This document shows, piece by piece, positions 22,607-29,582 of a stretch of DNA of 40,970 bases. Positions within the stretch are counted from its first letter, which is position 1; each line of letters starts with the position of its first letter. The DNA lies in the NCBI GenBank assembly GCA_900543085.1, contig UQQF01000015.1, positions 1-40,970 on the forward strand. Reading direction: 5' to 3'. A program made the position numbers and the translations under genes. The DNA is from an uncultured Eubacteriales bacterium (lineage in GTDB: Bacteria > Bacillota > Clostridia > Oscillospirales > Oscillospiraceae). A model generated the notes under the pieces. That model was not told the origin of the DNA, searched no databases, and saw nothing but the letters and a program-made list of their open reading frames with translations.

Positions 22607-23476
22607 ATGGGTAAACTCACTGCGAGAGCCGATGCGCCGAGCCTCCTGCCCCGGAGGGCGCGCGCAAGCTCCAAACACGACTACGGCCGGCTGCTTATCG
22701 TGGGCGGCAGCGTCGGCTATTCAGGGGCGCCCACACTCGCTTCCCGCGCCGCCGTGCGCGGCGGAGCCGGACTTGTCCACCTGGCCGTGCCGCGCGACAT
22801 CTACCTCGTCGCGGCCATGAAAAACGACGAGGCCATGACCATGCCCGTCGACTGCGACGAAAACGGCGTGATAAGCGCCGGAGCCATCCCCGCGCTCATG
22901 GACATACTGCCCCGCTGCGACGTGCTGGCAATGGGTCCCGGCCTGGGACGCAGCCGCGGCGTGGCCGAGCTGGTGCGCACGCTCGCGCTGGAGTGCGAGG
23001 CGCGGGTCGTCCTGGACGCAGACGCGCTGTGGGCGCTCTCCCAGCTCGAGCCAGACTTCCTCTCCAGGCTCGGCAAGCCCGCCGTGCTCACGCCGCACGA
23101 GGGCGAGTTCGTCCGCCACCTGGGCGGCGAGCTTGCGCCGTCGCGCGAGGCCGCGGCGGAGCGCTACGCCCGTGAGCACGGCTGCATCATGGTGCTCAAG
23201 GGCGCGAACACGGTCGTGGCCTTCCCGGATGGCAAGACTTATGTCAACCGCAGCGGCAACCCCGGCCTCGCCCGTGGCGGCAGCGGGGACGCGCTGACGG
23301 GTATTATGGGCGCGCTGCTCTGCCAGTTCCCGGCGGACAAGGCCGTCCCTCTGGCCGTATATCTGCACGGGCTGGCCGGCGACATAGCCGCCGGAGAAAA
23401 AGGCGAATACGGCATGACGATAACCGACGTGATAGATGCGCTTCCGCAGGCGATGAAGCTCATTACGGAGGAGTAG
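22607..23476 (+). CDS. nnrD: ADP-dependent NAD(P)H-hydrate dehydratase
   Basis: The 289-aa protein is the CARKD/YjeF-C repair enzyme that dehydrates hydrated NADH and NADPH. It has HDYGRLLIVGGSVGYSGAPTLA at the N terminus, VLDADALWAL in the middle, LTPHEGEF, KGANTVVAFPDG, and the anion-hole motif NPGLARGGSGDALTGI. The NnrE epimerase domain that is often fused at the N terminus is absent, so epimerase activity must come from another gene. ATG 22607 is the only in-frame ATG near the conserved start and has no ribosome site, in line with a leaderless transcript. A lipoprotein gene and alr follow closely, suggesting one operon. Confidence 0.94.
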   Translation: MGKLTARADAPSLLPRRARASSKHDYGRLLIVGGSVGYSGAPTLASRAAVRGGAGLVHLAVPRDIYLVAAMKNDEAMTMPVDCDENGVISAGAIPALMDILPRCDVLAMGPGLGRSRGVAELVRTLALECEARVVLDADALWALSQLEPDFLSRLGKPAVLTPHEGEFVRHLGGELAPSREAAAERYAREHGCIMVLKGANTVVAFPDGKTYVNRSGNPGLARGGSGDALTGIMGALLCQFPADKAVPLAVYLHGLAGDIAAGEKGEYGMTITDVIDALPQAMKLITEE

Positions 23477-23482
23477 ATCATC

Positions 23483-24028
23483 ATGCTAAGAGCCGCACTG
23501 GCTCTGGCCGCGGGCGCGATGCTGTTAGCGCTCACGGCCTGCGGCGCGCCCGGCGAGGACGCGCTGGACGAACTGCGCGAGGACATGACCGCAGCGGACG
23601 GCGTCACCGTCCGCGCGGCCGTCACCTCCACGGCGGGCGGCGAGTACGCCGAGTACGAGCTGGAGTGCACGCGCTCCGGCGGCGAGTACGGCGTCACGGT
23701 GCTCGCGCCGGCAGAGGTCGCGGGCGTCACCGCGACGCTGGACTTGGACGGCGGCACGCTCGGCTACGACGGCCTGGCGCTCGCTTTCGCGTCCCCGGGC
23801 GGCGTGACGCCCATCACGGCGCTGCCGGAGCTGCTGCGCGCGCTGGAGAGCGCCTACGCCGCGCTCAGCTGGACGGAGGGCGATAGCACCTTTGTCTCGC
23901 TGGAGGTCACGGACAGCCTGACCATGACCGTGGAGCTGGGCGGGGACGGAAGCCCCGTCTGGGCGGAGCTCCTGGAGGACGGAGCGGCCTCGGCGCAGTG
24001 CGAGATCTCGCAATTCACCATCGATTGA
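23483..24028 (+). CDS. Putative lipoprotein of unknown function
   Basis: This 181-aa protein has a lipoprotein signal peptide with lipobox L17-T-A-C20, so the mature protein should be acylated at Cys20 and anchored outside the cell membrane. The rest is mainly beta-strand in character, acidic, and resembles in style the LolA-like/outer-leaflet lipoproteins of Firmicutes; no firm family was recognised. It starts 6 nt after nnrD and ends 9 nt before alr, so it is in the same operon. A GGAGGAG site lies over the nnrD stop. Confidence 0.75.
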   Translation: MLRAALALAAGAMLLALTACGAPGEDALDELREDMTAADGVTVRAAVTSTAGGEYAEYELECTRSGGEYGVTVLAPAEVAGVTATLDLDGGTLGYDGLALAFASPGGVTPITALPELLRALESAYAALSWTEGDSTFVSLEVTDSLTMTVELGGDGSPVWAELLEDGAASAQCEISQFTID

Positions 24029-24037
24029 GGCGTAAAC

Positions 24038-25159
24038 ATGGCATTTGAAGACAAACGCACCTGGGCCGAGATAGATCTCGCCCGGCTGGATGCAAATTAC
24101 AGAGAGATACGCCGCGTGCTGCCGGAGCGCTGCCGCTTCGCCGGACTGTGCAAGGCCAACTCCTACGGCCACGGCGCTATACACATCGCCCGGCGGCTGG
24201 AAGCGCTCGGCGCCGAGTACATAGCCGTGAGCTGCTTTGAGGAGGCGGCCGACCTGCGCCAGGCTGGCGTGGGCGCGGACATACTCGTCCTCGCGCCCAG
24301 CCCCGCCTTCCTGGCGGGCAGCCTGGCCGATCTGCGCTGCACGCAGACCATCGGCGACATAGACGCCGCGCGGGACATGAGCCGCCGCCTGGCCGGAACC
24401 GGCAGGCGCCTGGCCTGCCACCTCAAGCTGGAGACCGGCATGGGTCGCACCGGCTTTGACGTCTCCTCGCCCGCCGCCATCGCCCAGGTCTGCGAGGCGC
24501 TGAGCCTGCCGGGACTGGAATGGACGGGCGTGTTCACCCACTTCGCCGTCTCGGACGAGCCGGAGTCCGACTTCACGCTCGCCCAGTTTGAGCGCTTCGA
24601 GGCCGCCGTGCAGCGTCTGGAGGAAGTTTCCGGCCGCTCGCTCGGCATTAGGCATTGCGCAAACTCCGGCGCTGTGGTAAACTTCCGTCAGACGTGTATG
24701 GACATGGTGCGCCCCGGCCTGCTGCTGTACGGGCTGTACCCCGGCGCGGAGCGCGGCGGGCTGAGCCTGAAGCCGGTCATGAGCGTCAAGACCCGCGTGG
24801 CCGAGATAACGCATCACCGCGCCGGAGACACGATAAGCTACGGCCGCACCTTCACCTGTGAGCGGGACATGACCCTGGCCGTGATACCGATAGGCTACGC
24901 CGACGGGCTGCACCGGCGGCTGTCCGGACAGTTTTCCGTCTCGATAAACGGCGAGCGCGCGCCGCAGGTGGGCACGATCTGCATGGACATGTGCATGGTC
25001 GACGTCAGCGCCATGCCGGACGTGCGCGTCGGCGACGTAGTTACCGTGTTCGGCGACGATCCCCCGGCGGACGAGCTGGCCGCCAGGGCGGGCACCATCG
25101 CCTACGAGCTGCTGTGCGCCGTCTCTCCGCGCGTGCCGAGAGTATATCTCAATGAATAA
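24038..25159 (+). CDS. alr: Alanine racemase
   Basis: The 373-aa PLP enzyme interconverts L- and D-alanine for peptidoglycan. Lys39 in LCKANSYGHG should hold PLP (relatives have VKANAYGHG), and Tyr268 in TISYGRTFTCERD is the opposing catalytic tyrosine. Other family motifs present are KLETGMGRTGF, HFAVSDEP, HCANSGAV, VRPGLLLYGLYP, PIGYADGL and QVGTICMDMCMVDV. The length is normal. It lies 9 nt after the lipoprotein gene. In many Firmicutes alr is followed by the ndoAI-ndoA (mazEF) toxin-antitoxin pair; here only the toxin gene follows. Confidence 0.96.
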   Translation: MAFEDKRTWAEIDLARLDANYREIRRVLPERCRFAGLCKANSYGHGAIHIARRLEALGAEYIAVSCFEEAADLRQAGVGADILVLAPSPAFLAGSLADLRCTQTIGDIDAARDMSRRLAGTGRRLACHLKLETGMGRTGFDVSSPAAIAQVCEALSLPGLEWTGVFTHFAVSDEPESDFTLAQFERFEAAVQRLEEVSGRSLGIRHCANSGAVVNFRQTCMDMVRPGLLLYGLYPGAERGGLSLKPVMSVKTRVAEITHHRAGDTISYGRTFTCERDMTLAVIPIGYADGLHRRLSGQFSVSINGERAPQVGTICMDMCMVDVSAMPDVRVGDVVTVFGDDPPADELAARAGTIAYELLCAVSPRVPRVYLNE

Positions 25160-25191
25160 AGCGGCGTAAAACGCGTGATAATAATACCGGC

Positions 25192-25220
25192 GGGACACTC
25201 CGCCGCCCGGTACATATAAT
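25192..25220 (+). promoter_or_regulatory. Probable sigma-A promoter of mazF
   Basis: GGGACA (25192-25197), a 17-bp spacer and a perfect TATAAT (25215-25220). The -35 is weak (4 of 6). The predicted start near 25227 gives a leader of about 28 nt carrying AGGTGG before the ATG at 25255. Confidence 0.6.
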
Positions 25221-25254
25221 ATGAACGGGCACCTTTATATAAGCAGGTGGTACT

Positions 25255-25614
25255 ATGCTAAACGCGAACCCCGTGCACCGCGGGGACATCTATTACGCCG
25301 ACCTCAGCCCCGTCGTGGGCAGCGAGCAGGGCGGGCTCCGCCCCGTGCTGATAGTGCAGAACGACACCGGCAACCGGCACAGCCCGACGGTCATCGCCGC
25401 GGCGATAACGTCGCAGACCGGCAAGGCGCGCCTGCCGACCCACATCGAGCTGTCGGCCAGCCACTACGGCCTGAGCCGTGACAGCGTCGTGCTTCTCGAG
25501 CAGATACGCACGCTGGACAAATCCCGCCTTCGCGAGCGCATGGGCTCTCTCGACGCGCCCACTATGGATCGCGTCAACGGCGCTATCGCCGTGAGCTTCG
25601 GCCTCGCTCAGTGA
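25255..25614 (+). CDS. mazF: MazF/PemK-family endoribonuclease toxin (NdoA-like), no adjacent antitoxin
   Basis: The 119-aa protein matches the Bacillus NdoA/EndoA type: HRGDIYYADLSPVVGSEQGG, RPVLIVQNDTGN, TVIAAAITSQ, LPTHIELSASHYGL, and LEQIRTLDKSRLRERMG. The family's active-site Arg in GGLRPVL and Thr in AAITSQ are present, so it looks functional. Such proteins cut mRNA at short sequences. The partner antitoxin gene (about 90 codons, normally between alr and the toxin) is missing: only 95 nt separate alr from this ATG and they code for nothing recognisable. It has AGGTGG 4 nt before the ATG and probably its own promoter. Confidence 0.93.
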   Translation: MLNANPVHRGDIYYADLSPVVGSEQGGLRPVLIVQNDTGNRHSPTVIAAAITSQTGKARLPTHIELSASHYGLSRDSVVLLEQIRTLDKSRLRERMGSLDAPTMDRVNGAIAVSFGLAQ

Positions 25615-25652
25615 GGCAGCGCCTCAAAGGGGCAATTAAAAAAGAGAACATC

Positions 25653-25675
25653 CGTGCGGGGTGCGGCCCCGCACG
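25653..25675 (+). other. Strong stem-loop after mazF
   Basis: CGTGCGGGG and CCCCGCACG form a 9-bp stem with a 5-nt loop, 38 nt after the mazF stop and 22 nt before the next start codon. No T tract follows, so it is more likely an mRNA boundary or attenuating structure than a terminator. Confidence 0.55.
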
Positions 25676-25697
25676 GCGTGCAGGAGGTACATAAGAG

Positions 25698-26138
25698 ATG
25701 AAGAAAAAGCTGATAATCGCACTGGCCGCGGCGCTTGTGCTGTGCTGCGCCGGAGTTGGCGCATGGGCCGCCAGCAACGCCGGAACGCAGTCCGACCCGC
25801 TTGTGGCCATGAGCTATCTCGAGCAGGTACAGCAGCGGCTGGAGCGCAACTTTGACGCCGCGCTCGACGAGGCCGTGGACGGCCTGGACGCCGCCGCGGG
25901 CGAGTTCGCCTCCGTCAGCCTCTCCGGCGGGAGCGTGAGCCTCGGCGTGGGCACCGAGGTGCTCTGCCTCGAGCCGGGAGCCGTCGCCACCGGCACGCTG
26001 ATCGACGCCACTGCCGGCGGGGTCATCAACCCCGGCGACACGCTCAGCGCCAACCACCTCTACCTGGTCGCGGACAACAACACCATCCTCTCCGGCGCCG
26101 GCGAAGCCCTGATACGCGGCTCATACAGTGTGGGGTAA
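25698..26138 (+). CDS. Exported protein of unknown function
   Basis: This 146-aa protein has a signal peptide (MKKKLIIALAAALVLCCAGVGAWA, likely cut near residue 25). A short helical segment follows (DPLVAMSYLEQVQQRLERNF), then a beta-rich domain ending in SANHLYLVADNNTILSGAGEALIRGSY. This helix-plus-beta layout, with a DPLV.SYL start and an (I/V)RG.Y end, recurs in uncharacterised clostridial exported proteins as I recall them; I cannot name a function. GGAGG lies 10 nt upstream of the ATG. A terminator follows at 26169. Confidence 0.75.
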   Translation: MKKKLIIALAAALVLCCAGVGAWAASNAGTQSDPLVAMSYLEQVQQRLERNFDAALDEAVDGLDAAAGEFASVSLSGGSVSLGVGTEVLCLEPGAVATGTLIDATAGGVINPGDTLSANHLYLVADNNTILSGAGEALIRGSYSVG

Positions 26139-26168
26139 GCGCGCTCGCAATAATAGTTAAAACGCTGT

Positions 26169-26198
26169 GCGGCGGGTTCACACCCGCCGCTTTGATTT
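26169..26198 (+). terminator. Terminator after the exported protein gene
   Basis: GCGGCGGGT (26169-26177) and ACCCGCCGC (26182-26190) form a 9-bp stem with a TCAC loop, followed by TTTGATTT. Confidence 0.8.
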
Positions 26199-26309
26199 GC
26201 CCGGCCGGCATTGCGGAACAAAACGCCGCGCGGCTACGTCAAAGCGCCGTCGAATTTTACCGGACTTGAAAATTGTTCAAAGATTGCTTAAAAACAGCGC
26301 GGCAATATC

Positions 26310-26318
26310 TGCTATACT
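26310..26318 (+). promoter_or_regulatory. Extended -10 promoter of the DUF368 gene
   Basis: TGCTATACT is an extended -10 (TG, one base, TATACT at 26313-26318). No good -35 is at the usual distance. The predicted leader (from about 26325) contains an ACCGGCC/GGCCGGT stem (26327-26342) and an AAAGGA site before the ATG at 26373. Confidence 0.55.
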
Positions 26319-26372
26319 ATGCGTTGACCGGCCTCGGCCGGTTCAAGCCGCGTTAGAAAGGACAAGCGCAAC

Positions 26373-27227
26373 ATGGCTAATGACACGCCCTCCGGCGGGG
26401 CTTCGACTTTAATAAAAAAGCACCTGAAGCGCTTTATTCAGGGTATGCTCATAGGTCTCGGCGCCGTGCTGCCCGGCATATCCGGCGGCGTGCTCTGCGT
26501 CATATTCGGCATCTATCAGCCGGTGATGGAGCTGCTGTCCAGCCCGTTCAGGAACTTCAAGACCCACATACCCAAGCTGATACCGGTGCTGCTAGGCGGC
26601 GCCGTGGGCTTTCTCGGCGTGGCCAAGCTGCTGGCATTTTTGCTCAACGCCTACCCCGACCCGTCCGTCTGCGTATTCGTCGGCCTGATAGCCGGTATGC
26701 TCCCCTCCCTCTTTCACGAGGCCGGCGGGCAGGGACGAAGCCGCGCCTCGTGGGTGGCCATGCTCGTCGCCTTTGCCGTAGTGCTCGCGCTGCTGTGCGG
26801 CCTGAACAAGCTGAGCGTGACGATAGAGCCGAACTTCGGCTGGTACCTGTTCTGCGGCTTCTGCCTGGCGCTGAGCGTTATAGCTCCGGGTATGAGCTTT
26901 TCCACGCTGCTCATGCCGCTGGGGCTGTACACGCCCTTTGTGGACGGCCTGGGCAGCCTCAGCCTGAACGTGCTGCTGCCCGGCGCGCTCGGCGCGATAG
27001 TCACGGTGGTCTGCCTTGCAAAGGCGGTGAACTACCTTTTCAAGCGCTACTACTCTGTGGCCTTCCACGCGATAATCGGCGTCGTCATTGCCGCGACCAT
27101 CGTAATCATCCCGTTTTCCGGCTTTGCGGCCTCGGCGGCCTCCTGCGCCGTAAACGCCATCTGCATCGCCGCCGGCACCGCCGCCGCGCTGCTGATAAGC
27201 CGCTTCAACGCCAGGCACGGCGCATAA
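26373..27227 (+). CDS. popT: DUF368 (PopT-type) polyprenyl-phosphate transporter
   Basis: This 284-aa polytopic membrane protein opens with FIQGMLIGLGAVLPGISGGVLCVIFGIY, the DUF368 hallmark, and has a second inverted-repeat-like copy, CLALSVIAPGMSFSTLLMPLGLY, near residue 170. About eight hydrophobic segments are visible. DUF368 proteins were recently shown to recycle undecaprenyl phosphate across the cell membrane for wall polymer synthesis (PopT), a function also served by DedA-family UptA. The ATG at 26373 follows AAAGGA. Its location after alr and surface-protein genes fits envelope biogenesis, but it has its own promoter and terminator. Confidence 0.88.
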   Translation: MANDTPSGGASTLIKKHLKRFIQGMLIGLGAVLPGISGGVLCVIFGIYQPVMELLSSPFRNFKTHIPKLIPVLLGGAVGFLGVAKLLAFLLNAYPDPSVCVFVGLIAGMLPSLFHEAGGQGRSRASWVAMLVAFAVVLALLCGLNKLSVTIEPNFGWYLFCGFCLALSVIAPGMSFSTLLMPLGLYTPFVDGLGSLSLNVLLPGALGAIVTVVCLAKAVNYLFKRYYSVAFHAIIGVVIAATIVIIPFSGFAASAASCAVNAICIAAGTAAALLISRFNARHGA

Positions 27228-27232
27228 ACGCC

Positions 27233-27264
27233 AAAAGCGTCCCCGTTTCTACGGGGACGCTTTT
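27233..27264. terminator. Bidirectional terminator between popT and era
   Basis: AAAAGCGTCCCCG (27233-27245) pairs with CGGGGACGCTTTT (27252-27264), giving T tracts for both convergent operons. Confidence 0.92.
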
Positions 27265-27284
27265 GCTTTGCCCTCCGGCCTCGC

Positions 27285-28172
27285 TCACTTCTCCGAGAAG
27301 CCGAAGTTGCGCAGGAGGCTCATGGAGTCGCGCCAGTTTTCCTTGACCTTGACCCAGGTCTGGAGGTAGACCTTCGTGTCCAGCAGCGTCTCTATGTCCT
27401 TCCTGGCCATCTCGCCTATCTTCTTGAGCATGTCGCCGTGCTTGCCTATGATGATGCCCTTGTGGCTGGCCTTTTCGCAGTATATCGTGGCGTCTATCTC
27501 TATCACGCCGTCGTCGCGCTCCTCAAAGCGGGTGATGACCACGGCGGTGCCGTGCGGCACCTCGCGCTCCAGGCACCAGAGCAGCTTCTCACGGATTATC
27601 TCGGCGCACAGCTGCTTCTCGGGCTGGTCGGTGAACACGTCGTCCGGAAAGAGGTGCGGCCCCTCCTCGGCGAACTTGTCCAGCTCGTCGAGCAACTCGT
27701 CCAGGCCCTCGCCGCGCTGGGCGCTTATGGGCACGACGGCGTCGAAGCTGTGCACGGCGGCGTAGGCGGCTATCACGCTCAGCAGCTCGGGCTTCTCCAC
27801 CGTATCTATCTTGTTCACGGCCAGGATGGCGGGCACGCGCGCGTTTTTGATCTGCGCGATAAGCTCCTGCTCCTGCTTGCCTACGGACGGTATCGGCTCC
27901 ACCACCAGCACCACGGCGTCGACGTCCGCCACGCTCTCGCGCACGACCTTGTCCATGTACTCGCCCAGGCGCGTGCGCGCCCTGTGGAAGCCGGGAGTGT
28001 CCATGAACACGAACTGCGTCTCTCCCCTGGCCACCACGCCGGTTATGCGTCCGCGCGTGGTCTGGGGCTTGTTGGAGACTATGGCCACCTTCTCGCCGAC
28101 CAGGGCGTTGGTCAGCGTGCTCTTGCCGACGTTGGGACGTCCAGCTATGGTTATCATCGCGTTTTTTGTCAT
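27285..28172 (-). CDS. era: GTPase Era, 16S rRNA-processing/30S assembly factor
   Basis: The 295-aa GTPase has G1 GRPNVGKS (residues 11-18), the PQTTRGRITG switch I, G3 DTPGFH, G4 NKID and G5 SAQRG, then a C-terminal KH domain (ATIYCEKASHKGIIIGKHGDMLKKIG). Era binds the 3' end of 16S rRNA during small-subunit assembly. The long frame continues upstream into rarD, but GGAGGTGG sits just before the ATG at 28172 and the protein then starts as in relatives. The ATG overlaps the rarD stop as ATGA. It is the last gene of the yqfC-era operon. Confidence 0.97.
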   Translation of the reverse strand: MTKNAMITIAGRPNVGKSTLTNALVGEKVAIVSNKPQTTRGRITGVVARGETQFVFMDTPGFHRARTRLGEYMDKVVRESVADVDAVVLVVEPIPSVGKQEQELIAQIKNARVPAILAVNKIDTVEKPELLSVIAAYAAVHSFDAVVPISAQRGEGLDELLDELDKFAEEGPHLFPDDVFTDQPEKQLCAEIIREKLLWCLEREVPHGTAVVITRFEERDDGVIEIDATIYCEKASHKGIIIGKHGDMLKKIGEMARKDIETLLDTKVYLQTWVKVKENWRDSMSLLRNFGFSEK

Positions 28173-29074
28173 TGTTCCACCTCCGCGGCGGGAACTGTCC
28201 CCGCCGCCTTTTTTCTTTGAACCGCGCCGCTGACCAGGTATATTATCGTGGCGACCCACACGCAGACGAAGGTCACCAGCATGGCGCTGCTCATCGTCTC
28301 GTTGAAAAACACGAGCCCGCACAGCAGCTGCAGCGTCGGATTTATGTACATCAGCACCCCGGAGAGCGACATGGGCGTGCTGGGTATCCCGCTCGAATAC
28401 AAAAACACCGGCAGGAACGTCACGGCACCCGCCGCGGGCAGGAGCAAAAGCCGCCAGCCGGACAGCGCGCCGGTGCTTATGGGACCTGCGTTGAGCTCCA
28501 TCACCAGCGCCACGGCCAGCGCTATCGGCGCGACCAGCAGCGTCTCTATGAACGTGGATATGCCGCCCGGCACGTTCGCCTTTTTCTTCACCGCGCCGTA
28601 CAGCGCGAAGGAAAGGCCGCACAGCAGCGCCAGATACGGGAACTGCCCCGCCATCACCATCGGCGCGGCCACGCCTATCGCGGCTATTATCACCGACACC
28701 CACTGCGCCGCCGTCAGCTTTTCGCGGAACAGTATGAAGCCCAGCAGTATAGCCAACAGCGGGTTTATGTAGTAGGCCAGGCTGGTGTCCAGCACCCTGC
28801 CCGCGCTGACGCAGTAGATCAGCACGCCCCAGTTGAAGCTTATCAGCAGCCCGCACGCGAGCATCCTCAGCAGCAGCTTTCTGTCCTTCAGCACGGCCTT
28901 GGCCGCCACCCAGCCGCCGGTCAGCGGCAGCAGCGCGGCGCTGACCGCCAGCGAAAAGACTATCCGGCAGCACAGCACGTAGAACGAGTCTATGTCCGCG
29001 AGCAGCTTCCAGAATATCGTCAGCAGCCCCCAGAGCACATAGCTCGCCAGCACCATCAGCGTCCCCTTTTTCAT
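28169..29074 (-). CDS. rarD: EamA-family transporter, RarD type
   Basis: The 301-aa protein is a ten-helix drug/metabolite-superfamily permease. Its opening (SYVLWGLLTIFWKLL) and the loop SAGRVLDTSLAYYINPLLAILLGFILFREKL are characteristic of RarD rather than generic EamA proteins. The substrate of RarD is not established. It overlaps era by four bases (ATGA) and begins 17 nt after ybeY, so it is embedded in the rRNA-maturation operon, where dgkA and cdd genes are commonly found instead. That placement is unusual and may be lineage-specific. Confidence 0.88.
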   Translation of the reverse strand: MKKGTLMVLASYVLWGLLTIFWKLLADIDSFYVLCCRIVFSLAVSAALLPLTGGWVAAKAVLKDRKLLLRMLACGLLISFNWGVLIYCVSAGRVLDTSLAYYINPLLAILLGFILFREKLTAAQWVSVIIAAIGVAAPMVMAGQFPYLALLCGLSFALYGAVKKKANVPGGISTFIETLLVAPIALAVALVMELNAGPISTGALSGWRLLLLPAAGAVTFLPVFLYSSGIPSTPMSLSGVLMYINPTLQLLCGLVFFNETMSSAMLVTFVCVWVATIIYLVSGAVQRKKAAGTVPAAEVEQ

Positions 29075-29091
29075 CTCTCTCCCATCTCAGA

Positions 29092-29577
29092 TTATGGCTC
29101 CAGGCGAGCCATTATGGCCTTCTCCCTCTCTCTCATCTGCCTTTTCATCTCGCCCTCGTCCACGTGGTCGTAGCCCAGCAGGTGCAGCACGCTGTGCACC
29201 GTGAGATACATCAGCTCGTGGTCGAAGCCGTGCAGGTACTCCTCGCCCTGGCGCGCGCAGCGCTCCAGCGAAAAGGCCATGTCGCCCAGCAGTATGCGCC
29301 CCGTGTCCAAGTCCCGCTCGCACGCCGCAGCGTCAAATTCGCCGGGCGCAAGCTCGTTGAGCGGGAAGCTCAGCACGTCGGTGGCGGAGTCTATACCCCG
29401 GTATTCGCGGTTTATCTCGCGTATTCCCTCGTCATCGGTAAGCAGCGCGGACAGCGCGCAGTCCTCCGTGACGCCCTCCGCCGCAAGCGCGGCAGCGGCG
29501 GCGCGGAGTATCAGCTTCCTGGCGTTTTCGTGTCCGAGGCCTCTCTTTTCCCGGGACACGCTCAGCTTGACCGGCAT
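29092..29577 (-). CDS. ybeY: Endoribonuclease YbeY, rRNA maturation factor
   Basis: The 161-aa metalloprotein has the diagnostic H128-SVL-H132-LLGYD-H138 zinc-binding motif, plus the upstream YRGIDSATDVLSFP and RILLGDMAFS motifs. YbeY acts in 16S rRNA 3'-end maturation and 70S quality control. The start MPVKLSVS at 29577 lies 5 nt after the preceding peptidase stop, with GGAG upstream inside that gene. Its position between phoH and era is the classical Firmicutes arrangement, apart from the inserted peptidase and permease. Confidence 0.96.
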   Translation of the reverse strand: MPVKLSVSREKRGLGHENARKLILRAAAAALAAEGVTEDCALSALLTDDEGIREINREYRGIDSATDVLSFPLNELAPGEFDAAACERDLDTGRILLGDMAFSLERCARQGEEYLHGFDHELMYLTVHSVLHLLGYDHVDEGEMKRQMREREKAIMARLEP

Positions 29578-29582
29578 TATTC

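Noticed and set aside
25160..25254. Possible antitoxin gene between alr and mazF
   Set aside because: Only 95 nt; the one short ATG frame (25221) runs out of frame into mazF and has no ribbon-helix-helix pattern.
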